Below are positions 1 to 5,311 of a stretch of DNA of 5,311 bases, piece after piece. How positions within the stretch are numbered: the first letter of the stretch is position 1; each line of letters opens with the position of its first letter. This DNA is from CAZQYC01 sp043746555 (GTDB lineage: Bacteria > Pseudomonadota > Gammaproteobacteria > Steroidobacterales > Steroidobacteraceae): NCBI GenBank assembly GCA_043746555.1, contig JAYTQU010000217.1:1-5311 (forward strand), written 5' to 3'. The notes beneath the pieces are model-generated. The model was not told the origin of the DNA. It saw only the letters and a list, made by a program, of their open reading frames with translations, and searched no databases. The position numbers and the translations under genes are program-made.

Positions 1-1655
1 TTTTCAAAGAACTACTCAACGAAAACGTGCCGGACGCTGTGCGCAATCGCGCCTGGTTCTATTTGGCGAAAGTTTGGTATCAGCGTGGTTATTACGCCGA
101 AGCGGAACAAGCGCTTGGCTCTATTGCCGGAAAATTGGCGGAAGGATTGGAATCCGAGCGGCAGTTGTTGCACGCCGAAGTGTTGATGGGGCAGGGTCGG
201 TTCAACGATGCCATCGCCGTGCTCAACGCGCTGCCGAAGGATGATCCTTACGCGCCGTATGCAGATTTCAATTTAGGCGTCGCATTGGTTCGAGAACAAA
301 GAATGGACGATGCGGTGCGGATGCTCGACATGGTTGGGCGCATGAATGCGCCGACCGAAGAACTCGCGGCATTGCGCGATAAAGCGAATCTTGCTTTGGG
401 ATTTGCGTGGCTCAAGGCGGATAAACCGCTCGATGCCGCGCAAGCGTTGAGTCGAGTGCGCCTGCAAGGGCCGCAGTCCAACAAAGCATTGTTGGGGGCC
501 GGTTGGGCCGCTGCGAAAGAACAGCGATTTAACGCGGCGTTGGCGCCGTGGTTGGAATTGCACGGTCGCAACATGCTCGATGCAGCCGTTCAAGAATCGT
601 ATCTCGCGGTGCCGTATGCATACGCGCAATTGTCGGCGAACGGCAAAGCGGTTGAGGAGTATTCGCAGGCTATTACTGCATTTAGCGCCGAGACCAACCG
701 CATCGACGAATCGATCGTCGCCATCCGCTCCGGCCGCATGCTCGATGCAATTCTCAACAACGACACGGCGAATGACGTGGGTTGGTACTGGCAGCTAAAG
801 CAATTGCCCGACGCGCCGGAAACTTGCTATCTATTTCACTTGATGGCGACGCACGAGTTTCAGGAAGGCCTCAAGAATTATCGCGATCTCAAACTCATGC
901 AGCGGCGTCTCGCCAGTTCCGCATTGGCGGCGGAAGCGTTCCAAGACATGATCGATACGCGTCACGCAGCCTATGCACAGCGCTTGCCGGTCATCGATGC
1001 AATGCTGAGCAAGGTCGATCTCGACGCGCTTGAGGCACGCAAGTTGGAAATCGGCACACGCTTGGCGGCAATCGAACGCAACGAGGACGTAACCGGATTG
1101 GCGACTGCTCACGAAGCGGAACAATGGAGCAGAGTGCAACAGCTTGAACAGGCGTTAGCCGGCGCGGACGCCAACGATCCTGCAACCGAGGAGATGCGGG
1201 AAAAACTGCGTTTAATTCGCGGCGTGCTTTATTGGAATATGAATGCGAGTTACAAAGCGCGGCTCTGGCATGCGCGTAAGGAACAGCGCGAACTCGCAGT
1301 CGCCGTAAAAGAAGCGCGTCGGCGCGGCACGTTGATCGAGCGTGCGCGACAAGACGCTCCCAAACACACTGAAATGTTTGCGGTTCGCGTCGCCGAGTTG
1401 CAACCGCGGATCGCGTCGTTGTCTGCGCGACTTGATGCAGTGGCTGCCGAGCAGAATCGCTTTTTGGCGAACATCGCCATTAGAGAACTGACGGCACAAA
1501 AGGAACGCCTGGCGTCGTACGGATTGCAAGCGCAGTTTGCGCTCGCCTCGATACTCGACAAAGCTTCCGACGGCGTCGTACCGAAATCGACCGGCGGAGC
1601 TAAACCTGGCAGCGCTACGCCAGACGGCGCTAAATCCGGGAGCGCTAATCAATGA
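1..1655 (+). CDS. TPR protein with coiled-coil C-terminal half (5' end missing)
   Basis: The frame is open to the left edge (first whole codon at base 3, reading FKELLNENV), so the GTG at 27 is probably not the start and the true N-terminus, perhaps with a signal peptide, lies outside. About 550 residues are visible. Counting from base 3, residues 14-230 form TPR-like helical hairpins, for example RNRAWFYLAKVWYQRGYYAE and the later KALLGAGWAAAKEQRFNAAL. A conserved-looking patch follows: WYWQL near 261 and FQEGLKNYRDL at 286-296. Residues about 329-393 and 456-508 are highly charged, heptad-like helices, probably coiled coil, with YKARLW at 417-422 between them. The last 27 residues are a Gly/Ala/Ser/Lys tail containing a duplicated unit. 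The whole resembles a family usually annotated only as TPR-containing protein in Gammaproteobacteria. TPRs bind other proteins, so a scaffold role in an envelope complex is inferred from its neighbours. No catalytic motif was seen. Its stop overlaps the next start (ATGA). Confidence 0.9.
   Translation, partial: FKELLNENVPDAVRNRAWFYLAKVWYQRGYYAEAEQALGSIAGKLAEGLESERQLLHAEVLMGQGRFNDAIAVLNALPKDDPYAPYADFNLGVALVREQRMDDAVRMLDMVGRMNAPTEELAALRDKANLALGFAWLKADKPLDAAQALSRVRLQGPQSNKALLGAGWAAAKEQRFNAALAPWLELHGRNMLDAAVQESYLAVPYAYAQLSANGKAVEEYSQAITAFSAETNRIDESIVAIRSGRMLDAILNNDTANDVGWYWQLKQLPDAPETCYLFHLMATHEFQEGLKNYRDLKLMQRRLASSALAAEAFQDMIDTRHAAYAQRLPVIDAMLSKVDLDALEARKLEIGTRLAAIERNEDVTGLATAHEAEQWSRVQQLEQALAGADANDPATEEMREKLRLIRGVLYWNMNASYKARLWHARKEQRELAVAVKEARRRGTLIERARQDAPKHTEMFAVRVAELQPRIASLSARLDAVAAEQNRFLANIAIRELTAQKERLASYGLQAQFALASILDKASDGVVPKSTGGAKPGSATPDGAKSGSANQ
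1596..1652 (+). repeat. Imperfect tandem duplication encoding the GAKxGSA tail
   Basis: Two adjacent in-frame units, 1596-1625 (30 bases) and 1626-1652 (27 bases), encode GAKPGSATPD and GAKSGSANQ. They share most bases, including GCTAAA and AGCGCTA, and the second unit runs up to the stop codon. It looks like an old microduplication that lengthened a flexible tail. The second copy also contains the GGGAG that probably serves the next gene. Confidence 0.7.
1638..1642 (+). promoter_or_regulatory. Ribosome binding site of the 943-residue TPR gene
   Basis: GGGAG lies 9 bases upstream of the ATG at 1652, inside the last codons of the preceding gene. It supports the first ATG of the ATGATG pair over the in-frame second one at 1655, which would be 12 bases away. 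The match is modest. Because the start overlaps the upstream stop, translational coupling probably contributes to initiation. Confidence 0.5.
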
Positions 1656-4483
1656 TGCCCTCACGTCGGTTCTTATTGTGCTGTTCGTTGGCGATTGCGA
1701 TTTCAAGCAGCAGCTTGGCCGCGCGCAAACCGAAACCGACCGGAACGCTGCAAGACTTGATCGGCAAGGAAGTGGCGGTGCCGACCGAAGAGCCGGTGAA
1801 GGCGACGCCTGGACAAGCGGCGGAAGAATATCGTCGCTTCTTGGAACGTAAGGCGGGCGATCCGAAATTGCGCATCGAAGCGATGCGTCGTCTCGGCGAC
1901 CTTAGTGTCGAGAGCGATGACGCGGCCCGTGGCGATAGTAGTGGCGATCAAGTTACGACCATGACGCCGACCGAATTGCACGAAGCAATCAAGTTGTACG
2001 AAGGCTTGTTATCGGCCTATCCAAACTATGCGCGCGCCGATGCGGTGTTGTATCAATTGGCGCGCGCTTACGAAGCGGACAGTCGCCCGGATCAAGCGCT
2101 CGCCGTGCTCACGCGTTTGGTGCGCGAGTACCCCGATAGTCATTGGTCGGGGGAAGCGAATTTCCGGCGCGGCGAAATCCTATTCAGTAGCATGCGTTAC
2201 AACGATGCGGAACAAGCCTACAGCCTGGTAGTTCGTGTCGGTCCATCGACGCCGTTTTACGATCAGGCTTTGTACAAGGATGGATGGTCGCTGTTCAAGT
2301 TGGCGCGTGCCGACGAAAGCGTGACTGCGTTTATCAAAGTACTGGATCGAGTGCTGGCGCCAAAAGGCGCCGTGAAAGCGCGCAATGAGTTATCGCGTCC
2401 GGAGCGCGAACTCACCGACGATGCGATGCGCGCCATCTCGATCACTTTCCTGGATTTGGACGGCGCCGACAGTTTGGATGCGCTGCTGAAAAAGATCGGC
2501 GATCCGGTCTACGCGCATTTGCTGTACAACTCGCTCGGCGATTTGTATTTGGAAAAAGAGCGCTATCAAGACGCCGCCAAAGCATTCGAAGCGTTTGCCA
2601 ACCGTCGTCCGGACGATCGCTATGCGCCGTCTTTGCAAGCGCGCGCAATTGAAGCGTACGAGAAAGGCGGATTCGGCAGCCTCGTGTTGCAAGGTAAACA
2701 GGCCTTTGTCGAACGATATGCATTCGGCTCCGCTTTCTGGGCAAAGCGCACGGTGCAAGACGCGCCCGAAGTGGCCGCACAATTGAAATCGAATTTGAAA
2801 GACTTGGCGCAGTACTATCATGCACAGGCGCAGAAAGATAAAAGATCGGAAGACTACGCCGCCGCGACGCGCTGGTATCGGCAAATGCTCGATTCTTTTC
2901 CGAAGGACGCCAGCGCGCCGGAAACTCGTTTCTTGTTAGCCGATTTGTTATTCGAATCGGGCCATTTCGGCGAAGCGGCTCAGGAATACGAACGCACTGC
3001 GTACGAGTATCCGCCGCATGCGAAGTCTTCGCAGGCGGGTTATGCCGCGTTGCTCGCTTACGCCAAGCAAGAGCCACTACTCGCTGGTGACACGCGCGCC
3101 AAGTGGCACAAGCAAGGCATCGAGAGTAGTTTGATGTTCGCGACCAGTTTTCCGAATCATCCCGAAACGGGCGCGGTGTTGACCAAAGCCGCCGAAGAAC
3201 TGTTCGATTTGAAAGACTTCGACCGCACCATCGAAGTCGCCAATCAGGCGTTGCAACATCAGCCGCCGGTCAACGCGCAACGACAACGCGTGGCGACGAC
3301 GGTGCTCGCGCATTCGTTATTCGAACGCAAGCGCTTTGCCGAAGCGGAAGCCGCGTACCTGCAAGTGCAGAGTTTATTGCCGGGGAACGACCCGGAGCGT
3401 CCGGAAATTGTCGAGCACATTGCAGCGTCGATTTATAAACAAGCGGAAGCGAAGCAGGCGAGTGGCAATGCAGATGGGGCCGTGTCGGATTACCTGCGCG
3501 TCGTAACGCTGGCGCCGACCTCAAAAGTGCGCGCGAACGCCGAGTTCGATGCCGCGACGTTATTGATTAATCAATCGCAATGGGAACGCGCGATTCCCGT
3601 GCTAGAACAATTCCGGCAAGCGCATCCCGGTCACGAACTCTTGCCGGAAGTCGCGCGCAAATTAGCGGTCGCGTATCAAGAGACGGGACGCAGCGCGTCG
3701 GCCGCCGAAGAATTCGAGCGTATCGCCGCCCGCAAGGAGGAACCTCTCGATGTGCGTCGCGCGTCGCTGTGGCAGGCGGCGGTGTTGTTCGAGAAGGTCA
3801 ATGCCACCACGCGCGCCGCGCAAGCGTACGCAAGCTATGTCGAGCAATTTCCAACGCCGCTAAATGCTGCAATGGATGCGCGACAGAAATTGGCCGACAT
3901 GGCGCAAAGCGCGCACGATTCGGTCACGCGCCAGAAATGGTTGCAGGAGATCATTCGCGCCGATCAGTTGGCCGGATCGAATCGCACCGATCGCAGTCGC
4001 TATTTGGCTGCGCGTGCGACGCTGATTCAAGTCGATGCGCCGGTCGCTGAGTTTAAGTCGGTGAAGTTGGTGCAACCTTTGGCGAAGTCGCTGAAGGCGA
4101 AACGCAAAGCGATGGACGACGCTTTGAAAGCGTACGGGCGCGCGCTCGACTATCAAGTGGCGGAAGTCACGACGGCAGCGACCTACGGGATGGCTGAACT
4201 GTATCGACAACTGGCGGTGGACGTGATGGCTTCCGAACGTCCAAAGAAGCTCGATAAGGATGCGCTCGAGCAATACGACGTGTTACTCGAAGAACAGACA
4301 TTTCCGTTCGAAGAGCAGGCGATCAAATTGCATCAGGCAAATACACAGCGGGCAACCAATAACGGCGCAGACGGCGTCTACGATGAATGGGTACAAAAGA
4401 GTTTCGACGTGTTGGCCAAAATGATGCCGGCGCGTTATGCGAAAGGCGAGCTAGGAGAAGACTATGTTCCTACGCTTCGTTAA
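1652..4483 (+). CDS. Large exported TPR protein, probable periplasmic scaffold
   Basis: This is a complete gene of 943 codons. Residues 1-24 are a Sec signal peptide: basic MMPSRR, a hydrophobic core, and probable signal peptidase I cleavage after Ala23 or Ala24. The early Cys10-Cys11 pair does not form a lipobox, so a soluble periplasmic protein is likely. TPR or TolA-binding-like (TPR_6 type) helical pairs are visible near residues 107-142, 147-181, 184-223, 290-320, 400-455, 510-535, 550-577, 603-633, 640-660, 667-692 and 704-735. Recurring hydrophobic/Ala patterns and Pro-Asp/Pro-Asn turns mark the units. Residues about 780-940 differ: they hold TTAATYGMAELYRQLA, SERPKKLDKDALEQYDVLLE, EEQTFPFEEQAIKLHQANTQ, then YDEWVQKSFDVL and PARYAKGE. 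I recall this as a conserved C-terminal region of similar proteobacterial TPR proteins. The start overlaps the upstream stop by 4 bases, and the 3' end overlaps the following lipoprotein gene by 20. The role as an assembly platform is inferred; no enzymatic motif was seen. Confidence 0.93.
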   Translation: MMPSRRFLLCCSLAIAISSSSLAARKPKPTGTLQDLIGKEVAVPTEEPVKATPGQAAEEYRRFLERKAGDPKLRIEAMRRLGDLSVESDDAARGDSSGDQVTTMTPTELHEAIKLYEGLLSAYPNYARADAVLYQLARAYEADSRPDQALAVLTRLVREYPDSHWSGEANFRRGEILFSSMRYNDAEQAYSLVVRVGPSTPFYDQALYKDGWSLFKLARADESVTAFIKVLDRVLAPKGAVKARNELSRPERELTDDAMRAISITFLDLDGADSLDALLKKIGDPVYAHLLYNSLGDLYLEKERYQDAAKAFEAFANRRPDDRYAPSLQARAIEAYEKGGFGSLVLQGKQAFVERYAFGSAFWAKRTVQDAPEVAAQLKSNLKDLAQYYHAQAQKDKRSEDYAAATRWYRQMLDSFPKDASAPETRFLLADLLFESGHFGEAAQEYERTAYEYPPHAKSSQAGYAALLAYAKQEPLLAGDTRAKWHKQGIESSLMFATSFPNHPETGAVLTKAAEELFDLKDFDRTIEVANQALQHQPPVNAQRQRVATTVLAHSLFERKRFAEAEAAYLQVQSLLPGNDPERPEIVEHIAASIYKQAEAKQASGNADGAVSDYLRVVTLAPTSKVRANAEFDAATLLINQSQWERAIPVLEQFRQAHPGHELLPEVARKLAVAYQETGRSASAAEEFERIAARKEEPLDVRRASLWQAAVLFEKVNATTRAAQAYASYVEQFPTPLNAAMDARQKLADMAQSAHDSVTRQKWLQEIIRADQLAGSNRTDRSRYLAARATLIQVDAPVAEFKSVKLVQPLAKSLKAKRKAMDDALKAYGRALDYQVAEVTTAATYGMAELYRQLAVDVMASERPKKLDKDALEQYDVLLEEQTFPFEEQAIKLHQANTQRATNNGADGVYDEWVQKSFDVLAKMMPARYAKGELGEDYVPTLR
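4453..4457 (+). promoter_or_regulatory. Strong ribosome binding site of the TPR lipoprotein gene
   Basis: AGGAG sits 6 bases before the ATG at 4464, embedded in the last codons of the 943-residue gene. The good match and spacing fix the lipoprotein start. They also explain how it can be translated despite beginning 20 bases before the upstream gene ends. Confidence 0.8.
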
Positions 4484-5204
4484 AGTTCTGTTCGTCGCTG
4501 CGATTTCGGTCGCGCTATTTGCGTGTTCGTCATCGGCGTCGCGCCCGGTTCACGACCAATCTAAACCCGTGGAGGCATCGCAGACCAAGGGCAAGCCGCA
4601 AAAAGGACAGACAGCGAAGAGCAAGCAAGAAACTGTGGATGCCACTGCCGTCGCCCCGATCGGTCCGCCGCCCATCCCGCAGGAAGCCACGCAACGTTTC
4701 GAGAATGCGTTGACGCTATTGAGCGCCGGCGATTTCGCTCGCGCCGAACCCGAGCTGCGTCGCTTAGCGGATACCTATCCCGAATACTCCGGCGCTTTGG
4801 CGAATCTCGGCATTTTGTATTTGAAGACCGGCAAACTTACCGAGGCCGAAAAAACCTTGCGCGCCGCGACCGAGCGCGGTCCCGAGAACGCCATCGCGTT
4901 TAATCAATTGGGCATCGTCTATCGCAAACTCGGTCGCTTCAAAGAAGCCGACGTCGCCTACAGCAAGGCGCTTGCCATCGATCCGAATTACGCGCTGGCA
5001 CATTTGAATCTGGGTGTGTTGTGCGATCTTTATTTGCAGGAGCCCGATCGTGCGCTGGCCGCCTATGAACGTTATTCCGCACTTGCCGCGAAACCCGATC
5101 CGCGTGTCGCGACCTGGATTAAGGAATTGCAATCGCGCGTGAAGAACAAACGGCCTCCAGAAACTAAAGCCGAAACTAAAGCACCGGAGCCAGCGTCGCC
5201 ATGA
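4464..5204 (+). CDS. TPR lipoprotein, probably outer-membrane anchored
   Basis: This is a complete gene of 246 codons. Residues 1-20 are a lipoprotein signal peptide ending in the lipobox LFAC with Cys21. The residue after Cys is Ser rather than Asp, so by the usual Lol sorting rule the protein should go to the outer membrane, probably facing the periplasm. Residues 22-72 form a disordered Lys/Gln/Thr/Pro-rich linker. Four TPRs follow at about 75-108, 109-142, 143-176 and 177-211. The middle two are near-canonical (LGILYLKTGKLTEAEKTL and LGIVYRKLGRFKEADVAYSK, ending DPNY); the fourth has a slightly irregular turn. The region DPRVATWIKELQSRVK closes the fold, and the tail is Pro/Glu/Lys/Ala-rich with a doubled ETKA. 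It has the general look of PilF/PilW- or NlpI-type TPR lipoproteins, but its setting does not suggest type IV pili. Binding to a partner of the same operon is inferred. The start is set by a strong ribosome binding site; the stop overlaps the next start (ATGA). Confidence 0.93.
   Translation: MFLRFVKVLFVAAISVALFACSSSASRPVHDQSKPVEASQTKGKPQKGQTAKSKQETVDATAVAPIGPPPIPQEATQRFENALTLLSAGDFARAEPELRRLADTYPEYSGALANLGILYLKTGKLTEAEKTLRAATERGPENAIAFNQLGIVYRKLGRFKEADVAYSKALAIDPNYALAHLNLGVLCDLYLQEPDRALAAYERYSALAAKPDPRVATWIKELQSRVKNKRPPETKAETKAPEPASP
5160..5183 (+). repeat. 12-base tandem repeat encoding ETKA-ETKA
   Basis: Two adjacent 12-base units, GAAACTAAAGCC and GAAACTAAAGCA, differ only at the last base and encode ETKA twice in the disordered tail of the TPR lipoprotein. 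The length is a multiple of three, so a change in copy number would keep the frame. Confidence 0.75.
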
Positions 5205-5311
5205 AGATTGTCATTTTGTTGTTTGTTTGGCTGTCCGTTTCGCTTGCCGCTGCGCAAGATGCGGGAACGACCAAACCGGAACCGGCTGCAACGTCGATTG
5301 ATACCAAACAG
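5201..5311 (+). CDS. Exported protein of unknown function (3' end missing)
   Basis: An ATG at 5201 overlaps the preceding stop (ATGA) and opens a frame of 37 codons that runs off the right edge without a stop. Residues 1-18, MKIVILLFVWLSVSLAAA, form a textbook Sec signal peptide with likely cleavage after Ala18 (AAA before Gln-Asp). There is no Cys, so it is not a lipoprotein. The visible mature part, QDAGTTKPEPAATSIDTKQ, is a polar Pro/Thr/Lys-rich linker of the kind found before a periplasmic domain. Only a weak ribosome binding site is present (GGAG at 5186-5189, 11 bases away), so initiation probably depends on coupling to the upstream gene. Its function cannot be read from 37 residues. 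The operon position suggests another component of the same envelope assembly. Confidence 0.75.
   Translation, partial: MKIVILLFVWLSVSLAAAQDAGTTKPEPAATSIDTKQ

Noticed and set aside
27..29. GTG as the true start of the first gene
   Set aside because: The frame is open upstream to the window edge with TPR-like residues (FKELLNEN), no convincing ribosome binding site precedes it, and no signal peptide follows; the gene is more likely truncated by the window.
1679..1684. Cys10-Cys11 of the 943-residue protein as a lipobox
   Set aside because: The preceding residues (FLL) do not fit a lipobox and the Cys is too close to the N-terminus, with the hydrophobic core continuing after it; signal peptidase I cleavage near Ala23/Ala24 fits better.
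2356..2371. Hairpin GGCGCC-AAAA-GGCGCC, a possible terminator
   Set aside because: It lies in mid-gene, the stem is only 6 bp and no T-run follows.
2442..3077. Antisense open frame of 211 codons on the - strand, and other long antisense or shifted frames such as 1212-1706 (-) and 3580-4050 (+)
   Set aside because: They lie inside strongly supported + strand TPR genes, have Arg/Ser/Ala-rich translations without domains, and arise from the codon bias of the real frame.
3562..3575. 14-base perfect palindrome ATTGATTAATCAAT resembling an FNR/CRP-type site
   Set aside because: The TTGAT and ATCAA halves are 2 bases apart instead of the 4 of an FNR box, and it sits deep in the 943-residue gene with no start nearby; it simply encodes Leu-Ile-Asn-Gln codons.
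4464..5204. Assignment of the TPR lipoprotein as PilF/PilW (type IV pilus pilotin)
   Set aside because: The lipobox plus TPR layout is similar, but there are no pilus genes around it, and the linker and neighbours fit a different envelope system.

Overview
The window is one continuous protein-coding block on the + strand. It carries four genes: two complete, one cut at the left edge and one cut at the right edge. The genes overlap one another by 4, 20 and 4 bases, so no intergenic DNA, promoter or terminator is visible and this is the interior of an operon. GC-leaning DNA, heavy use of GCG and CGC codons, Sec and lipoprotein export signals, and protein families I associate with Gammaproteobacteria point to a Gram-negative proteobacterium, most likely a gammaproteobacterium. 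Genus cannot be called from this sequence.

Layout: (1) bases 1-1655 hold the 3' part of a tetratricopeptide-repeat (TPR) protein, with TPR-like helical hairpins first and a long charged helical, probably coiled-coil, C-terminal half. (2) Bases 1652-4483 hold a complete 943-residue exported protein with many TPR units over most of its length and a distinct conserved-looking non-TPR C-terminal domain. (3) Bases 4464-5204 hold a complete 246-residue outer-membrane-type lipoprotein with a Lys/Gln/Pro-rich linker and four TPRs. (4) Bases 5201-5311 hold the first 37 codons of another exported protein, with a clear signal peptide.

At least three of the products are exported, and three consecutive ones are built mainly of protein-interaction repeats. 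The simplest reading is that they form one multi-protein envelope assembly, with gene 3 anchored in the outer membrane and gene 2 as a large periplasmic scaffold. From general knowledge, TPR sets of this type in Gammaproteobacteria tend to sit beside ExbB/TolQ-ExbD/TolR proton-channel genes and AgmX/PglI- or TonB-like proteins, resembling parts of the myxobacterial Agl/Glt envelope machinery. No such gene lies in this window, so that link is inference. No RNA genes, mobile elements, CRISPR arrays or broken genes were seen.
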